Below are positions 8,630-16,701 of a stretch of DNA of 64,000 nt, piece by piece (positions within the stretch are counted from its first letter, which is position 1; each line of letters begins with the position of its first letter). Position numbers and translations under genes: made by a program. A model generated the notes under the pieces. The model was not told the origin of the DNA, ran no database searches, and saw nothing but the letters and a program-made list of their open reading frames with translations. This DNA is from Candidatus Sumerlaeota bacterium (GTDB lineage: Bacteria; Sumerlaeota; Sumerlaeia; SLMS01; JAHLLQ01), in contig JASGMJ010000007.1 of the NCBI GenBank assembly GCA_030156535.1, positions 62,001 to 126,000 of the forward strand, given 5' to 3'.

Positions 8630-9775
8630 ATGACGTTTTCCTTCCCGATTTCCGATCCACGCCTCTCCCCCATCGCGGAGAAAGTCCACGCGGGCGAGCG
8701 CCTGAATTTCGAGGAGGGACTTGCGCTGTACGAGACGCCGGATTTTCTGGCGCTCGGGGCGCTGGCCAATGCCGTGCGCGAACGCCTGCACGGCGACAAG
8801 ACGTACTACAACATCAACCTGCACATCAATCCGACGAATGCGTGCTTTGCCTCGTGCCGTTTCTGCGCCTTCGGACGCAAGGCGTTCGACGAAAAGTCGT
8901 ACATTCTGAAACCCGAAGAAATCGTGGAACGTGCACGCAGGAGCCTGCCGGAAGGAGCGTCGGAAATCCACCTGGTCGGCGGAATCGATCCACGGCTGAA
9001 GATTGATTTCTACTGCAGCTACATTCGCGCACTGAAGGACGCCTTCCCGCACGTTCACATCAAGACACTGACGCCGGTGGAAGTGGTGTTCATCGCCAAG
9101 ATGTCGAAGCTGACGGTGCGCGAGGTGATCGAGCGCCTGCGGGAAGCAGGAATGGATTCGATGCCAGGTGGCGGCGCGGAGATTTTCGCCGACGAGGTCC
9201 GCGAGCAGATTTGCGAGCACAAGTGCGACGCGGCCCAGTGGTTTGAGACGCACCGCGAAATGCACCGTCTGGGAATGAAGACGAATTGCACGATGTTGAT
9301 CGGCCACGTCGAGGAAGCCCGCCACCGGGTGGACCACCTGATCCGGCTGAGGACGCATCAGGATGAGTGGGGAGCACGCGGCGAGGACGGCAGCTTGCTG
9401 GCAGGTTTCCAGTGCTTCATTCCTCTGTCGTTTCATCCGAAGCACACGGCGATGAGCCACTTGCCCGGGCCAACGGGGTTCGACGAACTGCGCAACATGG
9501 CGGTCTGCCGGCTGATGCTCGACAACATCCCGCATGTGAAGGCCTATTGGATCATGCTGGGAGTGAAGCAGGCACAGGTGGCCCAGTGGTTTGGCGCCAA
9601 TGACATCGACGGTACCGTGGTCCACGAAGAGATTTATCACGACGCAGGAGCTTCGACGCCGCTGGGAATGACGGTGGCGGAGATCGAACGGTTGGTGCGC
9701 GACTGCGGACGAACACCGGTGCTGCGCGATTCGCTGTACCGCGAAATCGCATCCCCGGCAGCGCAGAGCTGTTGA
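8630..9775 (+). CDS. mqnE: Aminodeoxyfutalosine synthase (radical SAM)
   Basis: Radical SAM enzyme of the futalosine route to menaquinone; it joins the MqnA product to a deoxyadenosyl radical to give aminodeoxyfutalosine. The cluster motif is CFASCRFCAF (CxxxCxxC), preceded by the family-typical YNINLHINPTNAC. Further conserved regions are HLVGGIDPRL, LTPVE, MPGGGAEIF and the C-terminal TPVLRDSLYRE. 381 residues, as expected. The ATG at 8630 is preceded by GAGG; the track start 33 residues upstream has no homologous sequence. Other mqn genes are not in this window. Convergent with the next kinase, only 3 nt apart. Confidence 0.9.
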   Translation: MTFSFPISDPRLSPIAEKVHAGERLNFEEGLALYETPDFLALGALANAVRERLHGDKTYYNINLHINPTNACFASCRFCAFGRKAFDEKSYILKPEEIVERARRSLPEGASEIHLVGGIDPRLKIDFYCSYIRALKDAFPHVHIKTLTPVEVVFIAKMSKLTVREVIERLREAGMDSMPGGGAEIFADEVREQICEHKCDAAQWFETHREMHRLGMKTNCTMLIGHVEEARHRVDHLIRLRTHQDEWGARGEDGSLLAGFQCFIPLSFHPKHTAMSHLPGPTGFDELRNMAVCRLMLDNIPHVKAYWIMLGVKQAQVAQWFGANDIDGTVVHEEIYHDAGASTPLGMTVAEIERLVRDCGRTPVLRDSLYREIASPAAQSC

Positions 9776-9778
9776 GCT

Positions 9779-11773
9779 TTACTGGCGAGGCAACATGGGG
9801 CGCGGACGTCCCTGCGGTCCGGTGCCCCCCGGAGCTCCCTGCGGTCCCGTGGGGCCACGAGTACCCTGCGGCAATGGTGGCTCGAAGGCGGCGGCTTCGA
9901 TTGTCCATTCGTCCCCTGACTTGACCATTTTCAGGCGAAGCGCGTTTTCGCTTTCAAAGAGGCCGCGCTCGCGTGCATCGGGAGAGGTCTCCCCCTTGGG
10001 GACTCCGGAAATCAGGATGGTGAAAACGGCGATCGCGTGATCTTCCCAGATCACGGACTGATTGGCCATGGGAAGGTGCATTTCCAATCGCTCATAGCGC
10101 TCCCCCAGATTGGCCCGCATGCGATTGAACACCTGAATCATGCGGGCGCGATCTGCATCGGCGAGTGCGGCCAGAAGCGCCGGAGGCACAAGCCCCTCTT
10201 CCTGCGCCGAGGGGTCTTCGACCAGGGCGCGGACGACGGCCTTGATTTCCCCTTTGAGCACCTCGTGCAGCTCTCCGCCCGGGAGGGGGGGATTCCGCTG
10301 GTAGTTCCACTCCGCCTCATTGAGCCACTGCTTCGACGTTGGCTCTGCCCCACCTTGAGTCAAAAGGCCGCCGCCGAGCGGCTGGGCCACTTCGGTATTG
10401 GGGGCGTTGGCGGAGGCCGAGCTGTCGACGCCACCTCCGTTGCTTTTCGGTGTCACGCCCGCATCGCTCTCCGACGACGTCGACGCCATGGCAGAAGCCG
10501 GGGAGGGCGTCGATTTGCTGATGGCATAGAACCCGAGAGCGGCCGCCAGGCAGAGGGCGACGACAACAATGCCGCCAAAGACGAACATACCGTATGACTG
10601 CCGATGAGTGCCCACGGCGGTCGCGTGCGGAGGCAACGTCGGATAACTGCCGAGTGAGCCACCCGTTCCGGGGTTGCTGTCCTGTATGGTAGGCGAACTG
10701 TGGAGCGATGAATGAAGCGTGGTGGGCGCACGGAACGGATTTGCCTGTGACTCCGCAGGTGCGGCCGCCATCGCGGCTGCTTTGCCAGCAGTGCCGATAT
10801 GGGAAGTGGGAGCCAGGTTCTCACTGTACGCGGCGGCACGCTTGAAGGATGGCCCTTCCCCCGCGTAAAGATCGGCAAGGGTGACTTGCTCGATGGGGGC
10901 AATCGCCTCGGATATTTTTGCCATCAGCGCCGTGGCGGAGGCGGGGCGCTCTGCGGGGTCTTTCGCAAGAGCGGGAGCCAACGCATTCCACGCGGCAGGC
11001 GGAATGTGGCGATTGCGCTGGGGCATGGGGACCGGGGGGTCCTTGATCTGGCAGACGAGAACGTCGGACTTGGCCTTGGCGTCGAACGCGAATTTGTTGG
11101 TGAGCAGGCGGTAGAGCATCATGCCGAAGGCATAGACATCGGCGGCGGGGGTGATCGTGCCACCGCGAACCTGCTCGGGCGCCATAAAGGCGGGCGTGCC
11201 GACGATCGAGTCGTCCTGGGTGGCAAAGACATCGTCCATGTCGACGCGGGCGATGCCGAAGTCCATGATCTTGGGAATGCCCTTGGGAAGGGTAACCACG
11301 ATGTTCGAAGGCTTGATGTCGCGATGGACGATGCCCATTTCGTGGGCGGCGTCGAGTCCACGCGCGGCAGCCACCAGAAGGTCCACCAATGCACGAACGG
11401 TCATGGTGGTCTTCTCGATACGAACGTAGTCGTCGAGGTTGGGGCCTTCGACGAACTCCATAACGATGAAGCTGGGAATCGCCGGATCGCGCGAGATGAA
11501 AACGTCGTGGGTCTGGACGACGTTCTCGTGGACGACCTTGGCCATGGTGAGGGCTTCGCGCTCGAAGCGCCCCATGAACCCACTGTTTCCGAGGAGATGC
11601 GGCTTGGGGACCTTGAGGGCAACGGTGCGGCGCAGACGAATCTGGGTGGCGCGGAAGACGGCCCCCATCGCCCCCTGTCCCAGGAGATCGTGAACCTCGT
11701 AGCGGTCGTCGATGATGCGACCAATCAGCGAACTGAGTTGAAACGAGGGGGCGGATTCGTTATTGAATTCCAT
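9779..11773 (-). CDS. Membrane Ser/Thr protein kinase with collagen-like C-terminal tail
   Basis: 664 residues. A canonical bacterial Hanks-type kinase domain occupies about residues 25-290: GQGAMGAVF, VALK (Lys54), HRDIKPSN (150-157), DFG (171-173) and GTPAFMAPEQV. An Ala/Pro/Ser-rich linker leads to one transmembrane helix (FGGIVVVALCLAAALGFYAI, around 400), then about 240 extracytoplasmic residues. The last 30 residues contain seven Gly-X-Y triplets (GTR GPT GPQ GAP GGT GPQ GRP). The kinase half is strongly similar to the next kinase upstream on the same strand (12304-14283), suggesting tandem duplication. Confidence 0.92.
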   Translation of the reverse strand: MEFNNESAPSFQLSSLIGRIIDDRYEVHDLLGQGAMGAVFRATQIRLRRTVALKVPKPHLLGNSGFMGRFEREALTMAKVVHENVVQTHDVFISRDPAIPSFIVMEFVEGPNLDDYVRIEKTTMTVRALVDLLVAAARGLDAAHEMGIVHRDIKPSNIVVTLPKGIPKIMDFGIARVDMDDVFATQDDSIVGTPAFMAPEQVRGGTITPAADVYAFGMMLYRLLTNKFAFDAKAKSDVLVCQIKDPPVPMPQRNRHIPPAAWNALAPALAKDPAERPASATALMAKISEAIAPIEQVTLADLYAGEGPSFKRAAAYSENLAPTSHIGTAGKAAAMAAAPAESQANPFRAPTTLHSSLHSSPTIQDSNPGTGGSLGSYPTLPPHATAVGTHRQSYGMFVFGGIVVVALCLAAALGFYAISKSTPSPASAMASTSSESDAGVTPKSNGGGVDSSASANAPNTEVAQPLGGGLLTQGGAEPTSKQWLNEAEWNYQRNPPLPGGELHEVLKGEIKAVVRALVEDPSAQEEGLVPPALLAALADADRARMIQVFNRMRANLGERYERLEMHLPMANQSVIWEDHAIAVFTILISGVPKGETSPDARERGLFESENALRLKMVKSGDEWTIEAAAFEPPLPQGTRGPTGPQGAPGGTGPQGRPRPMLPRQ

Positions 11774-11935
11774 TGCCGATCAGCCTGAGGAATACCCGAG
11801 ATGGAGATGCGACGCTCTCTTATCGGTAAGGAGTCTGGAAAACCTTGGCGTGAAAGGCAAAACAAAAGGCAACGGGGGGAGAGGCAACCTGCCCCTCCCC
11901 CATGTCCATTGCAATTTCATCGGTCGATTGGGAAC

Positions 11936-12307
11936 TCAGTCGGCTTCGGCCCAGGGAATCGGGTTGAACAGGGTCATGGCCTTGGGGCGTTCGACCTTGG
12001 AGACGTCGGTGACAACGCCATTCTCGCAGGTGATGACGAGATCGTAACCCTCGTAGACGCCGTACAGAACGTAGTAGCGGTTGTCGCGGATTTTGTAGAT
12101 GTAGACCTGCTTGTTTTCGACGTAGCCCGCAAATTCCGGAGCTCCGTAGCGTTTGAGAACTTCGGTCTCCTCAAGTCCCTTGGACGGTTGGAGTTCAAAC
12201 TGAACCGAGTTATCGTAAATGCCGATGCATCCCGCGAGGGGGAGCGCCGCAACGAACAGGGCTCCCGCCAGAAAGCGGGACAGATGGCGGGTGGGGCGAT
12301 GCTTCAT
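11936..12307 (-). CDS. Small lipoprotein, BamE/SmpA-like fold suspected
   Basis: 123 residues. The N-terminus has basic residues, a hydrophobic core (FLAGALFVAALPL) and a lipobox LAGC, so it should be processed by signal peptidase II. The mature part (LEETEVLKRYGAPEFAGYVENKQVYIYK) has the pattern of a helix then GxP then paired strands seen in BamE/SmpA-type domains; this is a resemblance only. The ATG at 12307 overlaps the TGA of the upstream kinase (ATGA), so the two are translationally coupled and the lipoprotein may work with that kinase's extracytoplasmic part. The ORF track places the start 30 residues too early. Confidence 0.82.
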   Translation of the reverse strand: MKHRPTRHLSRFLAGALFVAALPLAGCIGIYDNSVQFELQPSKGLEETEVLKRYGAPEFAGYVENKQVYIYKIRDNRYYVLYGVYEGYDLVITCENGVVTDVSKVERPKAMTLFNPIPWAEAD

Positions 12308-14283
12308 GGTTCGATCTCCTCTGTGAGTCGCTGGATCTCTGGCCAGCGAATACGCATATCGACGAGTTCCCACTCTTCGTCCTTGAGCACAAGCCACATT
12401 TCAACCACGTCGTCACCGCGAAGGAGGCCGGCAACCTCGCGGGTGCGGCGGCTCCGGGTGGGGCGTCCCGTCACGGAGATGTCGAAGACGGCGTAGGCGT
12501 GGCTGACCCAGTAGTGGGATTTGTCGTGCTGGATGTTGAGAGTCAACGCGACCTGGGTGTACGGCCCGGCCGAGGCACGCTGGATGAAGCTGGCGAGCCT
12601 GCGGGCGTCGTCATTGCCGAGCGCGACCAGGGCATTCTCTTCGGGGTCGAACTGGCCGCGCGTCGTGGGAATTTCAATTTTCTCGTCGGCGAACTGGCCA
12701 ATCATGTTGCGGTAGCGAAGCTGAAGCGATTCCGGGGTGTCGGGCGGGTTGCGGTCGGCGTTCCAGCGGGAATCGTCGCGGGCGGGAACGGGCGTGGGAG
12801 TCGGGGCCACTGTGGGCGTGGGTTCCGCCGGAGGGGCCACGGCTTCGATTGCCTGCTCGATGCGGTCGATGATGGGGGCGGGAGTCGGCTCGGGCGTGGG
12901 AACGGGCGTCGGGACGGGGGTCGGGGGGACGCTGGTGGGCGCGGCTACGGGCGTTGGGGCGGGCGTTGGAACGGGGGTGCGGCGAACCTGCGGAACAGGC
13001 GTCGGAGTCGGCTCGGGCTCGGGAGTTGGCTGCGGAACGGGAGTGGCCGTGGCGACGGCAACGACGTTGCCGGGAGGGGGCTGTGGCGGTTCCGGTTCGG
13101 CACGCAGCCTGTTGACAACCATGACGGCCGCCACGGCGAAGAGAAGAAGGCAGACGGCGGCGACGAGTCCACCGATCAGAAAGTACAGGGCGGGTTTGCG
13201 ATCAGCGGACGGCACCAAAGGGGGCGCGGCAGGCTCGCTGGCGGGAGCGGGTTCGCTGGCTGGAGCGGGCTCGCTGGTGGGAGCGGGCTGCTGGACGGTG
13301 GCGGCGTCGCGGTCAAGCGGCGTGGCTTCGAGCTTGGTGCCGGTTACGCCGGAGAAGAGTTCCGCGAAGGCGCGCTGACTGATGGGTTCGAGTGCCTTCT
13401 CGACTCCTTCAATGAAGAGCGCGGCACTGGGAGGGCGATCGGCGGGCTCCTTTGCCAGAGCGGGCTTCAGGGCTTCCCAGAGTTTTGGGGGAATACCGTG
13501 ATTGCGTTCGTGAATGGGAATGGGTTCTTCCTGAACGTGGGCGTACAGGAGGGCGGTCTGCGTGTCGGCGTTGAAGGGAAGCTGGCGCGTGAGGAGGCGG
13601 TAGATCATCATGCCGAAGGCGTAGATGTCGGCCGCCGGGGTGACAGTGAGGCCCTTGACCTGTTCGGGCGCCATGTAGGCGGGCGTGCCGATGACGGCGG
13701 CTTCCTGGGTGGCGAAGGCGTTCTCCATCTGGATGCGGGCAATGCCGAAGTCCATGATTTTGGGAACGCGATGGGGCAGGGTGACGACGATGTTGCTGGG
13801 TTTGATGTCGCGATGAACGACGCCTCGGGCGTGGGCGGCGTCGAGGCCGCGGGCGATCTGGGCGAAGATGTCGACGAGGGCGGCGACGGTGAGGCTGTGT
13901 TCCTGGGTGCGGAGGAACTTTTCAAGCTCGGCGCCCTCGATGTACTCCATGACGATGAAGCTGGGAACGGCGGGGTCGTCGGAAACACAGACGTCGAAAA
14001 TCTGGACGATGTTCTCGTGAACGAGCTTTGCCATGGTGAGCGCTTCACGTTCGAAGCGCCCCATGAACTCCTCGTTGCCGAGCAGGTGGGGCTTGGGAAC
14101 CTTGAGGGCGACGGTGCGGCGCAGACGAATCTGGCGGGCACGGAAGACGGCGCCCATGGCGCCTTCGCCGAGCAGTTCCTCGACGGCATAGCGTTCGTCG
14201 AGCACCTGGCCCGTCAGGGATTCAATGCGAAAGGGATCGGGGTTCGAAGGCGAACTGCCGATCTCGGTGTCGTCACGGGACAT
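12304..14283 (-). CDS. Membrane Ser/Thr protein kinase with Pro/Thr-repeat extracytoplasmic region
   Basis: 659 residues from the ATG at 14283. Kinase domain at about 32-300 with GEGAMGAVF, VALK (Lys61), HRDIKPSN (157-164), DFG (178-180) and GTPAYMAPEQV, all canonical. It is followed by tandem APASEP repeats, a single transmembrane helix (YFLIGGLVAAVCLLLFAVAAV) and a long extracytoplasmic stretch of PTPxP-type repeats (PVPTP, PTPEP, PTPVP). A globular C-terminal domain of about 150 residues follows, related in position and sequence to that of the 9779-11773 kinase (both end near a WE..D.A.AVF-like segment). The downstream lipoprotein overlaps by 4 nt. Confidence 0.92.
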   Translation of the reverse strand: MSRDDTEIGSSPSNPDPFRIESLTGQVLDERYAVEELLGEGAMGAVFRARQIRLRRTVALKVPKPHLLGNEEFMGRFEREALTMAKLVHENIVQIFDVCVSDDPAVPSFIVMEYIEGAELEKFLRTQEHSLTVAALVDIFAQIARGLDAAHARGVVHRDIKPSNIVVTLPHRVPKIMDFGIARIQMENAFATQEAAVIGTPAYMAPEQVKGLTVTPAADIYAFGMMIYRLLTRQLPFNADTQTALLYAHVQEEPIPIHERNHGIPPKLWEALKPALAKEPADRPPSAALFIEGVEKALEPISQRAFAELFSGVTGTKLEATPLDRDAATVQQPAPTSEPAPASEPAPASEPAAPPLVPSADRKPALYFLIGGLVAAVCLLLFAVAAVMVVNRLRAEPEPPQPPPGNVVAVATATPVPQPTPEPEPTPTPVPQVRRTPVPTPAPTPVAAPTSVPPTPVPTPVPTPEPTPAPIIDRIEQAIEAVAPPAEPTPTVAPTPTPVPARDDSRWNADRNPPDTPESLQLRYRNMIGQFADEKIEIPTTRGQFDPEENALVALGNDDARRLASFIQRASAGPYTQVALTLNIQHDKSHYWVSHAYAVFDISVTGRPTRSRRTREVAGLLRGDDVVEMWLVLKDEEWELVDMRIRWPEIQRLTEEIEP

Positions 14284-14630
14284 CAGGGCTTCTCCGGGCG
14301 AAGGGGGACGGTGCTCCCCAGCATCGTTTGTTAGGGGGGCACAGGAGAAAGCAGCGCGCAAATGGGATATTGGGGCAGAGTTTTCAGTTCTCGGTTTTCA
14401 GTCCAATGCAGCTCCCGTTCGCCCTGTTTTTCCAGTTTCGCTTTCGGTTCCGACTCCCCCATCCCGACAGGGACGGCAGTTGGAGAGCCAAGCACCGTCC
14501 CGAAGGGCGGTGCCGGGTACCCGGGGACGTTCTCAAAGCTCTTACAGGCAATTCGTTCAGTCGTCCCTGACGGGACTCTTTGCGGTTTGCTCTCCGCGAA
14601 AGAATGCCCGTTCATTTTCGAACCACGGCC
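14284..14630. other. 347-nt intergenic region with a dispersed repeat and strong hairpins
   Basis: No ORF here looks real. The region holds a copy of the 25-nt repeat (14378-14402), an 8-9-bp stem with a CGAA loop (GCACCGTCC / GGGCGGTGC, 14492-14513), the palindrome CCGGGTACCCGG just after it, and a TCCC..GGGA hairpin near 14562-14575. The promoter of the minus-strand kinase must lie near 14284-14370. The hairpin cluster resembles the REP-like palindromic elements scattered through many environmental genomes; that likeness is recollection, not a search result. Confidence 0.55.
14378..14402 (+). repeat. Dispersed 25-nt intergenic repeat, copy 1
   Basis: GAGTTTTCAGTT, one variable base, then TCGGTTTTCAGT. 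The reverse complement of 18239-18263 matches at 24 of 25 positions. The unit is itself partly duplicated (two TTTTCAGT cores). It lies upstream of a kinase gene. Confidence 0.7.
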
Positions 14631-15632
14631 CTACCCCTTCAGCGACTGCAACTTTTCAACGAGCATCTTCCAGAGCAGGCTGGGGTTGTCCGGGCGGATC
14701 CAGGCCATGTGGTCGCAGGCGTCGAGCCCCCAGATGGCGATGTTGCGCACACCGGCGTCGTAGGCGCGCTGGATGGCTTCGACTTGCAGGTGCTCGCGCC
14801 CGGCGGCGACGCGGAAACCCTGGATCCAGATCTGGGTTTCGAGGTTGCGCGGCTCGGCGCATTGGACAACGAGGCGGGAAAACTCGTCGACGTGGTCGAT
14901 GGAGAGTTTCTGCAACTCGAAGTAGGGATCGGTGCAGAAGACGTTCATGCCGGGGATGGCGGCGAATTCGTCCCATGCCTGGACTTCGCCTTCGACGCCC
15001 TTGCCGTGCGGGAGCAGGCACAGGGCGTTGCGGCCACCGCGCTTGGCCGTCTCGCCGACGAGGAAGGTGATGAAGTCGCGGATGCCCCATTCGAGGAACG
15101 CGACGATTTCGTCGGTTTTCTCCACGGGCATTTCATGGCCAAAGCGCTCGCGGAAGTGTTCCTGGCAAATGGGGCAGCGGCATCCCCACTGGCCCTTGCG
15201 GCCGCCAAGCCAGGTGGAAATCGAGAAGTGCGGTTCGTCCCAGAAGAGTGTATCGGCCCCGATGGCGAGAGCGGACTCGATCCACTCGACCATGAAGGCG
15301 CGGAACTTGGGATTCATGGGGCAGGCCATGCCGGCGGGCTTGCCGTCGCTGAGAATCTGCACGCAATCGAGGTTGCAGCACACGAAGTTCGAGAAAGCCT
15401 CGCCGCCGAAAACCTTCCCGACGCCCCACGGACCTGCGTAAACCTCGAAGCCTTCATCCTTCGAGATGCTGACGATCTCGCGCATCGTGCGATGGTAGAA
15501 GAGCATGTCGTTCTCGGAGTACGTGTGGCAGACGAGATTGAAGCCTTCGCCGCGCAGGCGCTTCATGTCGGTGGCGACGTGACGCGGAATGCGGTTTCCG
15601 AAGTACGAGAGCCCTGCTTTGAAATCGGCCAT
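14631..15632 (-). CDS. Putative TIM-barrel glycosidase-like protein
   Basis: 333 residues from the ATG at 15632, which has GAGG about 10 nt upstream; the track adds 14 residues. No signal peptide. Strand-helix alternation and the segments FNLVCHTYSE, ADTLFWDEPHF and NVFCTDPYFE look like a (beta/alpha)8 barrel with acidic residues at strand ends, as in glycoside hydrolases. A CRCPICQEHF segment supplies a CxCxxC cluster that could bind zinc, and two further Cys pairs (CCNLDC) lie nearby. I do not recognise a named family and no substrate can be assigned. Confidence 0.75.
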   Translation of the reverse strand: MADFKAGLSYFGNRIPRHVATDMKRLRGEGFNLVCHTYSENDMLFYHRTMREIVSISKDEGFEVYAGPWGVGKVFGGEAFSNFVCCNLDCVQILSDGKPAGMACPMNPKFRAFMVEWIESALAIGADTLFWDEPHFSISTWLGGRKGQWGCRCPICQEHFRERFGHEMPVEKTDEIVAFLEWGIRDFITFLVGETAKRGGRNALCLLPHGKGVEGEVQAWDEFAAIPGMNVFCTDPYFELQKLSIDHVDEFSRLVVQCAEPRNLETQIWIQGFRVAAGREHLQVEAIQRAYDAGVRNIAIWGLDACDHMAWIRPDNPSLLWKMLVEKLQSLKG

Positions 15633-15727
15633 GATCCATTCATCCTCGGGAGACGTGGGTGTGGAGCGAACCATTGGGGAAGGGCTGGGGCGTGGGGAAG
15701 GGATTTCTGGCCGCGCTCCCCCTTCGG

Positions 15728-16648
15728 CTATGCCTCCTCCGGCAACCGCGACAGCATCAGGGGGAAGAGCCGCGTGCGGAGAAACTGCACGATGACGCCG
15801 AGCAGCACGAAACGGGGCACGTAGTAAATGAGGTAGTACGCGCCGGTATGGGCAGCGCTGGCCCAGCCGGACGGAATCGGCGGTGGTCCAATCAGATGGA
15901 GGAACAGATACTCGAGAGGAGCGGACACCAACGAGAGCCCCACATAAGCTCCCACTGCGGCCAGGACGGCAAGAGCGGGGCGGCGCACGGCAGTCATCAC
16001 CCAGATCAACGGCAGACCAATGAAAAGGTTGCCAAGGACGCGGAAACAGAGGTCGCGCGCTTCCAGAAGGATGACCAATCCCACGCTGTAATCGCCGAAG
16101 GGTGCGGGGCGGGCGTGCGGAAACAGGGAGTAGAGAAACTCCGAAACGCTCGCCTGGCGGATACCGGACTCCCAGAAGGCATGACCAAGTTGCATGGCGA
16201 AAATGAAGACCAGGAGCGCGAGAACCACGATGGCCAGCAGGTGGCGAAACAGCTCATTGGGCGTCAGGCGGCTGGCGGCAACCTCGCGCCGAAAGAACTC
16301 CGAGTGGATCAGTGCGCGAAGAAGAAAACCCAGGACGATCGGGAAGATGCCGTAGACATGCAACGGCATCGTCGCAAAGGAGTAGACGCGCATCATGCCG
16401 CCGATGCCGCCACGCGGAAGAAACACCTTGGTGAAGATGAAACGTTCGAATTCATTGAAAGCGATGGAATAGCAGATCGCCGCCAGATAGAGCCCCACGG
16501 CGAACAGAAGGTAGCGGCTCCCCCAAAAGCGTTTGAGAAGGGCGACGAAGACCGTGCGCTCGCGCAAGGCGCGATGACAGGTGAAAAGAAACGCAAGCCC
16601 GGGGAGGGGGTTGACGGAGGAGGCTTGAAGCGAAGGCAACTTTTTCAC
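15728..16648 (-). CDS. Polytopic membrane protein of unknown function
   Basis: The credible protein is the last ~306 residues of a 472-aa ORF; the earlier part is antisense to NDH-2. The GTG at 16648 is a plausible start (VKKLPSLQASSV), 53 nt after the NDH-2 stop on the same strand. It contains about six to seven hydrophobic helices (LLFAVGLYLAAICYSIAF, YGIFPIVLGFLL, LLAIVVLALLVFIFAM, LFIGLPLIWVM, LAVLAAVGAYVGLSLV, VPRFVLLGVIVQFL). No transporter or enzyme motif is evident. It is probably in an operon with NDH-2. The exact start is uncertain. Confidence 0.65.
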   Translation of the reverse strand: MKKLPSLQASSVNPLPGLAFLFTCHRALRERTVFVALLKRFWGSRYLLFAVGLYLAAICYSIAFNEFERFIFTKVFLPRGGIGGMMRVYSFATMPLHVYGIFPIVLGFLLRALIHSEFFRREVAASRLTPNELFRHLLAIVVLALLVFIFAMQLGHAFWESGIRQASVSEFLYSLFPHARPAPFGDYSVGLVILLEARDLCFRVLGNLFIGLPLIWVMTAVRRPALAVLAAVGAYVGLSLVSAPLEYLFLHLIGPPPIPSGWASAAHTGAYYLIYYVPRFVLLGVIVQFLRTRLFPLMLSRLPEEA

Positions 16649-16701
16649 GGCAGCTCGAAGAGGGAACAAGTCGGTGACGGAACAACAGCGTGCAGCCAAG
16701 C

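Noticed and set aside
12780-13060. Tandem repeat or mobile element
   Set aside because: This is the in-frame PTPxP-coding region of the kinase, not an independent DNA repeat.
12499-14334. 611-aa Gly-rich plus-strand ORF
   Set aside because: Antisense to a clear kinase gene; the Gly-richness comes from complementing Pro/Ala codons.
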